NCBI GenBank assembly: GCA_048370855.1
Contig: DBGEOK010000046.1
Location: 1 to 64,000, forward strand
Origin: Limiplasma sp048370855
GTDB taxonomy: Bacteria > Bacillota > Clostridia > Christensenellales > Aristaeellaceae
DNA: 64,000 nt
Reading direction: 5' to 3'
Positions 17,534 through 26,483 of this stretch are shown one piece after another. Every line of letters starts with the position of its first letter. The stretch's first letter is position 1. A program made the position numbers and the translations under genes. The notes under the pieces are model-generated. The model saw nothing but the letters and a program-made list of their open reading frames with translations, did not search any database and had not been told where the DNA came from.

Positions 17534-19837
17534 ATGATGAGACGAACCGTATCGCTGATGCTGGCGCTGGTGCTGGCGTTTTCGCTGATCCCGTCGGCCC
17601 TCGCCATATCCGTTATCGGAGGCGGAGGCGTTACCATTTCCGGCTACGGCGGCGCAGGGCAAACCATCGTCAGCATGGCGGCCGTGGATTCCACGCTGTA
17701 TCTGCTGTATGACAACGGCAAGGTGGTCTCCCGTCCGGCGGCCTCCGACGCCCCGGCGGAGCTGGGGCAGGTCATTTGCACCGCCTACACGGCGGAGCCG
17801 GAGTATGCGCGGCAGGACGACGGCAGCCCCGCGTTTGACCGCCTTTTCGCCATGGACGGACAGCTCCACGCCCTTTGCACCGCTACCGGCGAGGTATATC
17901 GACTGCTGGACGACCAGGCGATGTTCGCGCCCGAAAAGCTTCCCGTTACGCTGGATACCTCCCTGCTCATTGAAAAGAACGACGAGTACAGCACGCTTCT
18001 GGAGCTCAGTAGCTGCTTTGCGCAGGACGGCTGGCTTTACTTTGCCGGCACGAGCTATCAGGAGAGCGTGACCGTCAGGGCCGGCCGCGTCAGCCTGGAA
18101 ACCGGCGCGGCGCAGGCCTTTGCAACCCCCAACATCACCGAGCTGGCCCCTTACCGGGACGGCCGGGTGCTGGCCCTGCTTTACGACTCCTCCGCGATTT
18201 ACGGCGGCGCCGTCAGCGAGGACGCGCTCTCCGCCGCGGCGCAGTACGCGGTCTTTGACCCCGAAAAGGATGCGGTGGAAACCTCCGCCGATATTCCGAC
18301 CAGCGGCACCCTCGGCGGATATGCCATTACCGGCCTCTGCTACGGCAAGGATTCGCTGTTTTACCGCGACGGCTCGCGCGTGATGGGGCTGGACCTGGCC
18401 ACGGGCGAAACGCGCGTCAGCGCGTACACGGGCGAGGGCATGTACGGCGGCTCGGTCGGCGGCGCCGAAACGATGTACGCGGACGGGTATTACGTCTATT
18501 TCAACTATTCCGACCTCAGCGTGTTCCAGCTTGACAGCGAGCACCTGAAAAACGGGGCTTTGACGATTTTTGGCGAGTTCGGCTCGGAAGCCCACAAGGC
18601 CTTTGTGAAAAATCATCCGGAAATCCCCGTGGACGTAAGCGGCGAGTATACCAACGACATCGAGAAGCTTACCCAGGCCATGGTCAGCGAAAACCAGACC
18701 TTCGACGTGCTGATGCTGAGCATGGGCTACATGCCCGTGGAGCGGCTTCAGGCCAAGGGCTACTGCGCGGACCTGAGCGCCTACCCCGAGATTATGGAGC
18801 GCGTAAACCAGATGTATCCGCAGTACAAGGACGCCATCACCATGGACGGCAAGCTCTACGGCGTTCCCGTGCAGATGTCCGGCGTCGCATACGGCGTGAA
18901 CATGGAGCGCTGGAAGGAGCTGGGCCTGACTGAGGAGGATTTGCCCAAATCCCTGACCGACCTGTACGATTTTGCAGCCAACTGGGTGTACGATTACGGC
19001 GAGGACAATCCAGATCTGGCGCTGTTCGACTATCAGGACGCGGGCAACATCCTCTTTTCCCTCATGCTCAGCCAGTATATGGCTTATACGCAGAAGCAGG
19101 GCGAGGGCATGCGCTTTGACACCGAAATCTTCCAAAAGCTGCTGGACGCCTTCAGCGCGATTGACTTTAACGAGATCAAAAGCCTTAGCGACTCCGATGA
19201 AAACGCCTATTGGAACCCCGAATCCCTCTTTTCCGTGTCCGTTACGGTAGGCTACTTGAACCGGGGCTTCGAGGACGTCAGGCCGCTCTATCTTTCCCTG
19301 ACGGACGAGGACGAACCCTTCATCGCGGCGTCGGTCAGCGTGCTGATCGTCAACCCCAAAACCAAGCGGATGGACCAGGCCCTGCTCTACCTGGAGAACT
19401 ACCTGGATCATTTGGACCCCGCCTCCGCCAACATCACGCTCTTCCCAAACCATAACGACCCGGTGGAGCACGATTTTTACGAACAAAATAAGAAGGCTGC
19501 TCAAGAGGAGCTGGACGCGGCGCTGGAGCGCCTGGAAAAGGCCGAGGAGGAAAACAAGGCCGCCGTTCGCGAGGAGGTTTCCCAATGGGAGCAAAGCCTG
19601 GAGGAAGCTGAAAAATACCGCTACGAGGTTTCCGCCGAAGCCATTTCGGATTACCGGGAAAACGTAGCGCCGCTGATCTTTGTACAGCGCCAAAACGTCC
19701 TCTACAACGCCGACAGCACCGCCGTCACCGAGATTAACAAGCTGCTCATGCAGTTCCTGGAGGGCGCGATAGACGGTCGGCAATTGGTAGAGGAGCTGGA
19801 TAAGCGCGTCAGGCTCATGGAGCTGGAGGATATGTAA
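17534..19837 (+). CDS. large extracellular solute-binding protein, second paralogue
   Basis: 767 residues with the same build as the preceding binding protein: signal peptide without lipobox cysteine (cleavage near ALA at residue 26), a beta-propeller-like N-terminal half, a family-1/8-type binding domain starting NGALTIFGEFGSEAHKAF (about 340), and a charged coiled coil (about 655-705). Shared motifs include LIVNPKTKRMDQA, ITLFPNHNDPV, YEQNKKA and a closing DKRVRLMELED, so the pair arose by duplication. AAAGGGAGAATCAG precedes the ATG. It lies 111 bases before the permease genes. Confidence 0.8.
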   Translation: MMRRTVSLMLALVLAFSLIPSALAISVIGGGGVTISGYGGAGQTIVSMAAVDSTLYLLYDNGKVVSRPAASDAPAELGQVICTAYTAEPEYARQDDGSPAFDRLFAMDGQLHALCTATGEVYRLLDDQAMFAPEKLPVTLDTSLLIEKNDEYSTLLELSSCFAQDGWLYFAGTSYQESVTVRAGRVSLETGAAQAFATPNITELAPYRDGRVLALLYDSSAIYGGAVSEDALSAAAQYAVFDPEKDAVETSADIPTSGTLGGYAITGLCYGKDSLFYRDGSRVMGLDLATGETRVSAYTGEGMYGGSVGGAETMYADGYYVYFNYSDLSVFQLDSEHLKNGALTIFGEFGSEAHKAFVKNHPEIPVDVSGEYTNDIEKLTQAMVSENQTFDVLMLSMGYMPVERLQAKGYCADLSAYPEIMERVNQMYPQYKDAITMDGKLYGVPVQMSGVAYGVNMERWKELGLTEEDLPKSLTDLYDFAANWVYDYGEDNPDLALFDYQDAGNILFSLMLSQYMAYTQKQGEGMRFDTEIFQKLLDAFSAIDFNEIKSLSDSDENAYWNPESLFSVSVTVGYLNRGFEDVRPLYLSLTDEDEPFIAASVSVLIVNPKTKRMDQALLYLENYLDHLDPASANITLFPNHNDPVEHDFYEQNKKAAQEELDAALERLEKAEEENKAAVREEVSQWEQSLEEAEKYRYEVSAEAISDYRENVAPLIFVQRQNVLYNADSTAVTEINKLLMQFLEGAIDGRQLVEELDKRVRLMELEDM

Positions 19838-19948
19838 GCGTGTGACGGATCCGCTCGATTCCGGCGCGAGGGGGGTTCCCGCGCGCCGGGCGCGCCGCTC
19901 CGTTCGCCTTGCTCTTCCTCATCCCCTACGACAAAGGAGCGCCTTTGC

Positions 19949-20800
19949 ATGTTTCATAAGAAATCCGTCTGGCTGTACCTGCTGCCCGGCATGCTGGGGC
20001 TGATGGCGTTTTACCTTGTACCCTTCGTGTGGGGCGTATGGTTCAGCCTGACGGATGGCACGATTGATAACCGTTTCGTCGGCTTTTCCAACTACCTGCG
20101 CGTATGGAAAAACGAGGTTTTTCAACTGGGGCTCAGGAATACGCTCGAGCTCTCCCTCCTGTGCGCGCCGGTGATCTTTCTCCTATCTTTCTTGCTGGCC
20201 TCCATGCTGCGCAAGCACGTGGCGGGCGACGGCTTCTTTCGCAACGCGCTGCTGATGCCGTACCTGATGCCCTCCTCGGCCATGCTGATTATTTGGCTGC
20301 TGATTTTCGACTATGGCGGCGTGATGAACCGGCTCTTTGTGGCGCTGGGGCTGGAGCGCGTTTTCTGGCTGGAGGGCGGCGCGCTTCGCGTGCCCATCGT
20401 GCTGTTGTATATCTGGAAAAATCTTGGCTTCAGCGTCGTCATCTTTACCGCCGCGCTCCAGGCCGTGCCCGAGTCCCTGTATGAATACGCAAGCCTCGAG
20501 GGCGCGGGCTATCTGCGCCGTGAGTTCTTTATTACCCTGCCGCAAATACTGCCCACGGCTTTCCTGGTACTGGTTCTCGCAATCGTCAACGCCTTTAAGA
20601 TTTTTAAGGAAGTCTATTTTATCGGCGGAGCCTATCCCGACGAGAGCGTCTATACCCTTCAGCACTATATGAACAATAAGTTTTCCAAGCTGGATTACCA
20701 GGATGTGACCACCGCGGCCTATTCGTTCGCGGTCATCGTCGTCGCGCTGTTTCTGCTGATGTACCGGGCCAAATCCGTCCGTCAGGGCGAAACCGCATAG
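19949..20800 (+). CDS. ABC sugar transporter permease, MalF/UgpA type
   Basis: 283 residues with six membrane segments. The first helix starts WLYLLPGMLGLMAFYLVPFVWG, typical of the MalF/LacF group. The EAA loop that touches the ATPase is present as EYASLEGAGYLRREFFITLPQILP. AAAGGAGCG lies upstream. It pairs with the MalG-type permease that begins 18 bases later. No ATPase gene is in the operon, so a shared MsmX/UgpC-like ATPase encoded elsewhere is probably used. Confidence 0.92.
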   Translation: MFHKKSVWLYLLPGMLGLMAFYLVPFVWGVWFSLTDGTIDNRFVGFSNYLRVWKNEVFQLGLRNTLELSLLCAPVIFLLSFLLASMLRKHVAGDGFFRNALLMPYLMPSSAMLIIWLLIFDYGGVMNRLFVALGLERVFWLEGGALRVPIVLLYIWKNLGFSVVIFTAALQAVPESLYEYASLEGAGYLRREFFITLPQILPTAFLVLVLAIVNAFKIFKEVYFIGGAYPDESVYTLQHYMNNKFSKLDYQDVTTAAYSFAVIVVALFLLMYRAKSVRQGETA

Positions 20801-20818
20801 CAAAGGGGGAGAAGCGAT

Positions 20819-21733
20819 ATGGAAAAGACGGAACGGGCGCCCGCCGCGCCCTCCCGCAGGCGCCGGGTTCGGTCCATCCGGTCCTTTCTCAAGCATGCCC
20901 GTCCTTTCGCGTTTATCCTGCTGACGCTGATTGCGATCATCATGCTCATTCCCATCGTGTTTACCTTTTTGTACTCCTTTTTCCCAAAGAGCGAGATTTC
21001 CGCCTACCTGGCCCAGCGCGGAAGCTATGACTCCGCCAAATGGATGGACGTGCTGTTTTCGCCGGCCCAGGTAAGCCTGCGCCAATACTATACCATCCTC
21101 ATCGAGGAGCCGCAGTATCTAAAGCTTTTTTGCAACAGCGCGCTCTACGGCGCGGCCATCCTGCTGGGGCAGGCGTTCGTAATTCCCATGACGGCCTATG
21201 CCCTGAGCCGCTTCCGCTTCCATGGCCGCGACGTGATATTTTTTCTGGTGCTGATGCTGATGCTGCTGCCTTTTCAGGTGACGATGGCGCCAAGCGTCAT
21301 GACGCTGCGCGCGCTGGGGCTGCTCAACACGCCATGGGCGGTAATCCTGCCGATGATTTTTTCGCCGTTCTACCTGTTCCTCATCCGACAGTTCATGATC
21401 GGCATTCCCAACGAAATTATCGAAGCGGGACAGATGGATGGGGCGGGGACCTTCCGGTGCTTCGCGCATGTGATGATTCCGGTATGCCGGCCCATCATCG
21501 GCGCGGCCGCCGCCCTGAGCTTCGCGGACAGTTGGAATATGGTGGAGCAGCCGCTGGTGTATGTGAGCGACCAGGCGATGCAGCCGCTTTCCGTCATGTT
21601 CAACCAGATCAGCACAGACTCCACGGGCATCGCCTTTGCCGGCGCGGCGCTCTATCTGCTGCCCATGCTGCTTGTGTATATTTATTTCCAGGATGACATT
21701 CTGCTCGGCGTTCAGTTGAGCGAGCTCAAATAA
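20819..21733 (+). CDS. ABC sugar transporter permease, MalG/UgpE type
   Basis: 304 residues, with a basic N-terminal tail then six membrane helices. The EAA loop is seen as EIIEAGQMDGAGTFRCFAHVMIPVCRP, and the FLIRQFM segment before it is a MalG-family hallmark. The middle contains QVTMAPSVMTLRALGLLNTPW, again typical. It follows the MalF-type gene by 18 bases and precedes the adaptor gene by 15 bases, so all are cotranscribed. Confidence 0.92.
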   Translation: MEKTERAPAAPSRRRRVRSIRSFLKHARPFAFILLTLIAIIMLIPIVFTFLYSFFPKSEISAYLAQRGSYDSAKWMDVLFSPAQVSLRQYYTILIEEPQYLKLFCNSALYGAAILLGQAFVIPMTAYALSRFRFHGRDVIFFLVLMLMLLPFQVTMAPSVMTLRALGLLNTPWAVILPMIFSPFYLFLIRQFMIGIPNEIIEAGQMDGAGTFRCFAHVMIPVCRPIIGAAAALSFADSWNMVEQPLVYVSDQAMQPLSVMFNQISTDSTGIAFAGAALYLLPMLLVYIYFQDDILLGVQLSELK

Positions 21734-21748
21734 CGGGGGGAACGAATC

Positions 21749-23110
21749 ATGAGCAAGAAGAACAAAGCGCTGAAGGCGCTGCTGATCCTCGCGGTGGCGG
21801 TCGCGCTTTGCATGTATTTTTCCCGGACCATCCAAACCATCACCACGCCTAAGGTGAAGCTCGTCCAAGCCTCTACCGGGCGCATCGAGCAGAAAATCGC
21901 CGTGCAGGCTCAGCCGCATTTTCCCGTAAAAACGGAAATAACCCTTAATAAGGCTAAGGATTACCCGATTACCATCGACAAGGTTTACGTAAAGGTCGGC
22001 CTCTTTGTGGAAGAGGGGGACACCCTGTTTACCGCCTCCATCAACGACTACCAGACCAAGGAGGAGGAGCTGCTCAAATCGTACAACGAGAAGGCTCAGG
22101 CGCTGATCGACCTGGACATTGCCAACCGAAAAAGCAGCAAGCAAAGCAAACAGAACGACCTGTACGACCTGATGATTGAAAAGCAGGACGCGCTGTCCAA
22201 GGCCGAAAGCGACGCCCGCCTGGCGGCCGCGAAGGAGGGCGTCAACCTGACCTTTGACCAGAGCCTGTGGGAGGCGGAGGCCAAGCGAGGCGGAGCCAGC
22301 GCCTCCGTGACGGCGCTGATTCGTTCGGCGGCTACCGCCAAGGAAGCCTTCGACGTAGCCCGCGCCGATTTCTTTGCCAGCTATGAAAACAAGAAAATCA
22401 AGGTGTCGGACGAGGTTTTCAAGTATATCAAGGAGCGCAACCAGCTAGCGGTCGATAAGCAGGAGATCAGCGATAAAATGGTCGAGCTGCTGGAGGCCAA
22501 GCAGAGCCTTTCCACCGTGACAGCCTCCAGCGCGGGTTATATCGTGGCGCTTGACCTGAAGGCCGGCGACCCCTACGACGGACAGAAAAGCGCTTACACC
22601 ATCGCCAAAAAGGGCGACGATCCAATTCTGCGGGCGGATATTACCGATTTGAAGAAGGACGTTTCCGAGGGAGCGCGCGTGGAGGTTGCGGGCGACTATG
22701 ATACCTACAAGACGAAGGTTTCGGCTGTGACGGACGAAACCGACGGGCGGAAGTATGCCGAAATGGAGCTGACGGACGATATCCTGCGGACCGCCGGGGG
22801 CATGAGCAAGCTGCTCCAGGATGGCGGCATCGAGGTCAAAATTGTATTCCGCGCCAAGAAAAACGCGACGCTGGTGCCGGCCTCGGCGCTGCGCAGCGAG
22901 GGCGACAGCGAATATATCTTCGTTGCGGAATACAAATACGGCGGCTTCCTCTCCTCCAGCAATATGATTGCCAAAAAGACGAGCGTAACCGTGATTGACC
23001 GCAGCGACAGCGCTGTAAGCATCCAGGAGGACCTGAGCTATCAAAGCATCATTGACCGGGCGGACCGCGCCGTGGAGGACGGCAAGCCCGTGATGGAATA
23101 TGTGGAGTAA
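21749..23110 (+). CDS. HlyD/RND-type membrane fusion adaptor protein
   Basis: 453 residues: one N-terminal membrane anchor (about 8-28), a beta segment that opens a lipoyl/barrel-sandwich domain (VYVKVGLFVEEGDTLFTAS), a long charged coiled coil (about 95-250), the return strand of the barrel (TVTASSAGYIVALDLKAGDPYDG) and C-terminal beta-barrel domains with LVPASALRSEGDSEYIFV. This is the architecture of MacA/HlyD-like adaptors, which in Gram-positives bridge the wall for exporters. Finding one inside a sugar-importer operon is unusual. Cotranscribed with both neighbours (gaps of 15 and 3 bases). Confidence 0.82.
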   Translation: MSKKNKALKALLILAVAVALCMYFSRTIQTITTPKVKLVQASTGRIEQKIAVQAQPHFPVKTEITLNKAKDYPITIDKVYVKVGLFVEEGDTLFTASINDYQTKEEELLKSYNEKAQALIDLDIANRKSSKQSKQNDLYDLMIEKQDALSKAESDARLAAAKEGVNLTFDQSLWEAEAKRGGASASVTALIRSAATAKEAFDVARADFFASYENKKIKVSDEVFKYIKERNQLAVDKQEISDKMVELLEAKQSLSTVTASSAGYIVALDLKAGDPYDGQKSAYTIAKKGDDPILRADITDLKKDVSEGARVEVAGDYDTYKTKVSAVTDETDGRKYAEMELTDDILRTAGGMSKLLQDGGIEVKIVFRAKKNATLVPASALRSEGDSEYIFVAEYKYGGFLSSSNMIAKKTSVTVIDRSDSAVSIQEDLSYQSIIDRADRAVEDGKPVMEYVE

Positions 23111-23113
23111 GGC

Positions 23114-24409
23114 ATGCTGAAAGCGATTTTAAAAAACCGGAAGGGGCTGCTGTTTCTTCTGTGCCTCGCCATTGCCGTAACGGCCTATGCGCATATTGAA
23201 ATCAACCGGGTCGCGCCCCATTTTCAGCGCGTATATCTTCCGCCCGCTCAAATCGCCCCCCAGGGGACGGACGACGGCACGGCCGGTTCGGATGGAACGA
23301 ATGACGCCGGTGGCGCGGGCGGCGCGGCGGCGTTGAACGGAGGGCTCCGCGAGGCCCGTTACGCCGCGGATGAAACGACCAAAGCGCTGGAAGGCGCATG
23401 TGAAAACGCTACGCTGTATGCCGTTTCGCAGCCCGCGTCGGTTTCCGTGGAGGATGGCCAAAGCGCGAGCGCCAGGCTGCTGGGCATCCAAAGCGGCTAT
23501 TACGCGCTCCATCAGCTCACGCTGAACTGCGGCCGGCTGATTTATCCCGATGAAATGCTTACCGGCGACCGCGTGGTCATGATAGACGAGCAGCTTGCCG
23601 TGGCCCTTTTCCAGTATGCCGAACCGCTGGAGCAGGAGATCCTCATCGCCGGGCAGAAATACCGGATTGTCGGCATTGTGCGCGGCGGCAAGCGGGTGGG
23701 CGATGAAATGGATTACAGTTTATACATTCCCTATCGCTCGCTGGAAAAAAGCGCGCTGGCACTGACGGCGCTCGTATACGAGGCGTCCCCCGTGCAGGGC
23801 GCGGGCGGCTGGTCCGCCTTTGAAACCGCCGTGCAAAGCCTGGGGGAAACCGGCACGACCATCAGCCTTCCTAAGGAGCGGATGAACGCCGCTATGCCCT
23901 TCCGGATGCTGGCGGTGCTTTGCGGCGCGGCGGTAGGGCTGTTTTGTCTCAGGCTGCTCAACCGCGCCTTCCGCGCGGTGATGCGTCGCTATCGGGCGCT
24001 GCTTCGGGATCAATATGCGGCCCGCCTCCTCTGGTGGATTTTTTGGCGCGGCGCGCTACTGGCGCTTGGCTACGCCGCCTGTGCCTTTGTGTTGGCGCGG
24101 TTGTTTGTTTATTTAGTTGAACCGGTCTACACCTTCCCCGAATGGGTGCCCGCCGTGCTGGTGGAGCCCAAGGATATCCAGACCGCGTTTTGGAACGTAT
24201 GGCAGAAGCCGGCAAGCGTGCTGGAATTTCGTACCCCGGAGCTGCTGCGCCTGCGGTTTTACCGGGAGCTGATGGGCTGGAGCGCCGGAGCCGCCGCGCT
24301 TTTGACCGGCGCGCTCTGGGGCCGCATGACGCAAGCCGCCGCTCCCTCGCTGGAGCTAAAGCAGAGCGCCGAAGCGCCGGAGCCCTCGCAGGCGGAGGAA
24401 AGGCGTTGA
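23114..24409 (+). CDS. membrane protein with a MacB-core-like extracellular domain
   Basis: 431 residues. An N-terminal membrane segment (about 10-27) is followed by an extracellular region of about 230 residues, which includes MIDEQLAVALF and QKYRIVGIVRG, resembling the MacB periplasmic core domain (MacB_PCD). Then come three or four further membrane helices (about 262-285, 310-345, 395-415) and a short polar tail. It is too short for a complete FtsX-type permease and lacks an ATP-binding domain. Paired with the adaptor gene just upstream (gap 3 bases, weak ribosome site TAAGG), it looks like a reduced MacAB-type partner. No ATPase accompanies it. Confidence 0.62.
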   Translation: MLKAILKNRKGLLFLLCLAIAVTAYAHIEINRVAPHFQRVYLPPAQIAPQGTDDGTAGSDGTNDAGGAGGAAALNGGLREARYAADETTKALEGACENATLYAVSQPASVSVEDGQSASARLLGIQSGYYALHQLTLNCGRLIYPDEMLTGDRVVMIDEQLAVALFQYAEPLEQEILIAGQKYRIVGIVRGGKRVGDEMDYSLYIPYRSLEKSALALTALVYEASPVQGAGGWSAFETAVQSLGETGTTISLPKERMNAAMPFRMLAVLCGAAVGLFCLRLLNRAFRAVMRRYRALLRDQYAARLLWWIFWRGALLALGYAACAFVLARLFVYLVEPVYTFPEWVPAVLVEPKDIQTAFWNVWQKPASVLEFRTPELLRLRFYRELMGWSAGAAALLTGALWGRMTQAAAPSLELKQSAEAPEPSQAEERR

Positions 24410-24463
24410 TGGCCTTGGCCTGCAAAATGATTCTTCTGCTTTCCACTGATCGACCCACAGCTT

Positions 24464-24616
24464 TTACAAAGCGAAAATGCTAACGGAATGAATAGGCGCG
24501 AAGCACAAAAGCCGGCAGTTGCGAAAACAGCCTTCGGCCTTTTCCAGCATTGCAAGTGAGACCAGCCCCTGGACGGTATATTCTTTGTTAAAATAAAAGC
24601 GCGGGTCGAATCGCAT
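24464..24616 (-). CDS. small open frame, possible gene remnant
   Basis: 50 codons starting MRFDPRFYFNKEYTVQGLV with AAGG six bases before the ATG. The first 30 residues look like a normal amphipathic protein start, after which the composition changes to Cys/Phe-rich. It may be the 5' fragment of a decayed gene or a chance frame. No family recognised. It lies downstream of the VOC gene on the same strand, beyond a terminator. Confidence 0.25.
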   Translation of the reverse strand: MRFDPRFYFNKEYTVQGLVSLAMLEKAEGCFRNCRLLCFAPIHSVSIFAL

Positions 24617-24675
24617 GCAGACCTTGCCTTTCCGTGAGCGAATTATGCGCCTTATCCCGTCCCATGGCGCGTTCA

Positions 24676-24723
24676 GAAAAAGCGGAACTCCCATAGCGCG
24701 ATCATGCGCTACGGGAGTTCCGC
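24676..24723 (-). terminator. rho-independent terminator of the VOC / MBL operon
   Basis: On the minus strand an 11-bp stem (24713-24723 with 24682-24692) continues through a 2-base mismatch into a further 5-bp GCGCT/AGCGC stem and is followed by TTTTTC. It lies about 90 bases after the VOC stop codon. Confidence 0.85.
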
Positions 24724-24815
24724 CACTTATTCCATCAAGGCGAAGCCTTTCCGCGCTCGCGTCCATCAGCGCGCTCTCGAGCCCCAACGAGCCGGCAGCC
24801 GCGCCGTTTGAGCGT

Positions 24816-25178
24816 CTATTTTCGCTCAGGAACGATTTCCAGCCAATAGCCGTCCGGGTCCTTGATAAAATAGACGCCCATATTGCGGTTTTCGTAGCAG
24901 ATGCATCCCATTCGCTCATGCAAGGCGTGCGCCTTCTCCATATCGTCGGTCTTGAAGGCAAGGTGAAATTCCTCGTCGCCCAGGCTATACGGCTCCTTGC
25001 GATCCTTGATCCAGGTCAGCTCCAAAAGGAAGCCTTCGCTGTCGTCGCCCAAATACACGATGGTAAAGTCCGGCTTCTCGCTGCGCCGCACCTCGTGCAA
25101 GCCCAGCGCCTCCTTATAAAAGCGCAGCGAACGTTCCAAATCCAGCACGTTATAGTTCTCATGCACCATGGTAAACAT
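24816..25178 (-). CDS. VOC-family protein, lactoylglutathione-lyase-like
   Basis: 120 residues of the vicinal-oxygen-chelate fold, two beta-alpha-beta-beta-beta units. Family features: MVHENYNVLDLERSLRFYKEALGL at the start, ELTWIKDR in the middle and FIKDPDGYWLEIVP at the end, with the metal ligands expected at His5, Glu (LLELT), His in EFHLAF and Glu in WLEIV. Close to glyoxalase I (GloA) in length and motif order; detoxification of methylglyoxal adducts is likely but another small substrate is possible. It ends the MBL-VOC transcript. Confidence 0.82.
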   Translation of the reverse strand: MFTMVHENYNVLDLERSLRFYKEALGLHEVRRSEKPDFTIVYLGDDSEGFLLELTWIKDRKEPYSLGDEEFHLAFKTDDMEKAHALHERMGCICYENRNMGVYFIKDPDGYWLEIVPERK

Positions 25179-25196
25179 CGTTTCAGCCTCCTCGCT

Positions 25197-26072
25197 TTAT
25201 TCAAGATCCACCGGCAGGTCGGTGTCGGCAAAGGGATCGTCTCCCATGCGCTCCACCGAGCGCGGGTCCGGGCGCCGAAGCGGCGCGATGGGCAGCTCTC
25301 CAAAATCCTTCGGCGGCTCGATGATATGGATATCCAGAAGCGTATCGGAAAAGCTGAGATTGGCCACCACGCCCGGCTTGGTAAGCGCCAGCACCTCGGT
25401 AACCGGCGTTTTGGCCCGCCTGGCGAAATCGACGGCAACCTCCGGCCTGTCCTGCCAGTGCATGGGAATAAACACGCGCGGCTTCATGGTCAGGATAAAA
25501 TGGTTCGCTCCCGCATCGTACATCAGGCCCTGCCGGGGATCGACCGGGAACATCGCCACGTCGATTTTCTCCCCCTTAATCGGCTCCGACGCCTCGTAAA
25601 AAGCGGTTTCCGCCGCCTCGATTTCGCGCAGCGTGCTTTCCTGCCGCCAATGCCACAGGTTGAGATCGCCCGCGTGAAAAATGCTCATGCCGTAGGCGTT
25701 GACCAGGAACGCTACGCCCAGGTCGGTGCTTTGGTACGCCTTGACGCTGATATCCTGGGTAAGCTGCTTTTCCTGGAGCGGGGCGATGCGCCTGCCCCTC
25801 GTGCCCACCGGCATATCGGAGCTGACGATGTACTTGATCGGCAGCCCTTCCGCTTCCCAGGTATAGACAATCGGGTCCAGATGATCCGGATGGGCATGGC
25901 TGATAAAAACAAAGATTTGTTCAAACGCCTTGAGAAAGGGAACGGTAATCCGGCCAACCTGGGCCAGGGTCCTGCCCTCGCCCTCCCAGTAATCAAAGAT
26001 GAGTAACGTGCCGCCCACCTGAACCGAGAACCCGCTGTTGTAGTGGTAGATGATTTTTAATTGTTTATCCAT
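25197..26072 (-). CDS. metallo-beta-lactamase-fold hydrolase
   Basis: 291 residues. The zinc-binding motif is FISHAHPDHLDP, with further His ligands in IFHAGDLNLWHW and at IPMHWQ. The short beta strands and the FDYWEGEG segment match UlaG/YtnP-like MBL-fold hydrolases. Start: ATG 26072 with GGAGG 11 bases upstream; an upstream frame to 26183 overlaps the promoter leader and is rejected. A 168-base AT-rich leader separates it from its promoter. Substrate unknown. Confidence 0.8.
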   Translation of the reverse strand: MDKQLKIIYHYNSGFSVQVGGTLLIFDYWEGEGRTLAQVGRITVPFLKAFEQIFVFISHAHPDHLDPIVYTWEAEGLPIKYIVSSDMPVGTRGRRIAPLQEKQLTQDISVKAYQSTDLGVAFLVNAYGMSIFHAGDLNLWHWRQESTLREIEAAETAFYEASEPIKGEKIDVAMFPVDPRQGLMYDAGANHFILTMKPRVFIPMHWQDRPEVAVDFARRAKTPVTEVLALTKPGVVANLSFSDTLLDIHIIEPPKDFGELPIAPLRRPDPRSVERMGDDPFADTDLPVDLE

Positions 26073-26247
26073 ACAAAAAGACGCCTCCAACCAAGAAGTA
26101 ATCGGGACCGTAACAAATGCTCCCCGCGGCAAGTATGAGGATGCATATATTACAAAATGATTGCTCATGAATATCAGCGCCAAAAATCAAAAAACACCCT
26201 ATAAATAAAGCAGGCAGGCTGATGGTCAGCTTGTCCCCGGCTTGCTC

Positions 26248-26276
26248 AGTATAGCATATGCCAGATATGTTGTCAA
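26248..26276 (-). promoter_or_regulatory. promoter of the MBL / VOC operon
   Basis: On the minus strand: -35 TTGACA (26271-26276), a 17-base spacer and -10 TATACT (26248-26253), a near-consensus promoter. Just upstream CTGCATATT occurs twice, 20 bases apart (near 26282 and 26302), and could be a regulator site. Confidence 0.82.
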
Positions 26277-26483
26277 CAAGTCTGCATATTCTGAAACCAA
26301 TGCTGCATATTTTCGACATATTTTGCACAACAAACGGAGGCGCTTTGACTGCCGACCTTGCCTGGCGATAGGCTCTGCCCGCTGAAGCCGACCCTTCGCC
26401 TGGGAATGCGCCGCGCCGTTCATCCCGCTTTTGCTTTTGCCAACGAGCCTCAGCTTCGGTTCAAAAGCCCTTGCATAAGAGAG

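Noticed and set aside
17510..19783. 757-codon minus-strand frame inside the second binding protein
   Set aside because: Antisense shadow; the plus strand has signal peptide, paralogue and ribosome site.
26065..26328. Minus-strand frame overlapping the MBL leader
   Set aside because: Its start lies upstream of the near-consensus promoter that would transcribe it.
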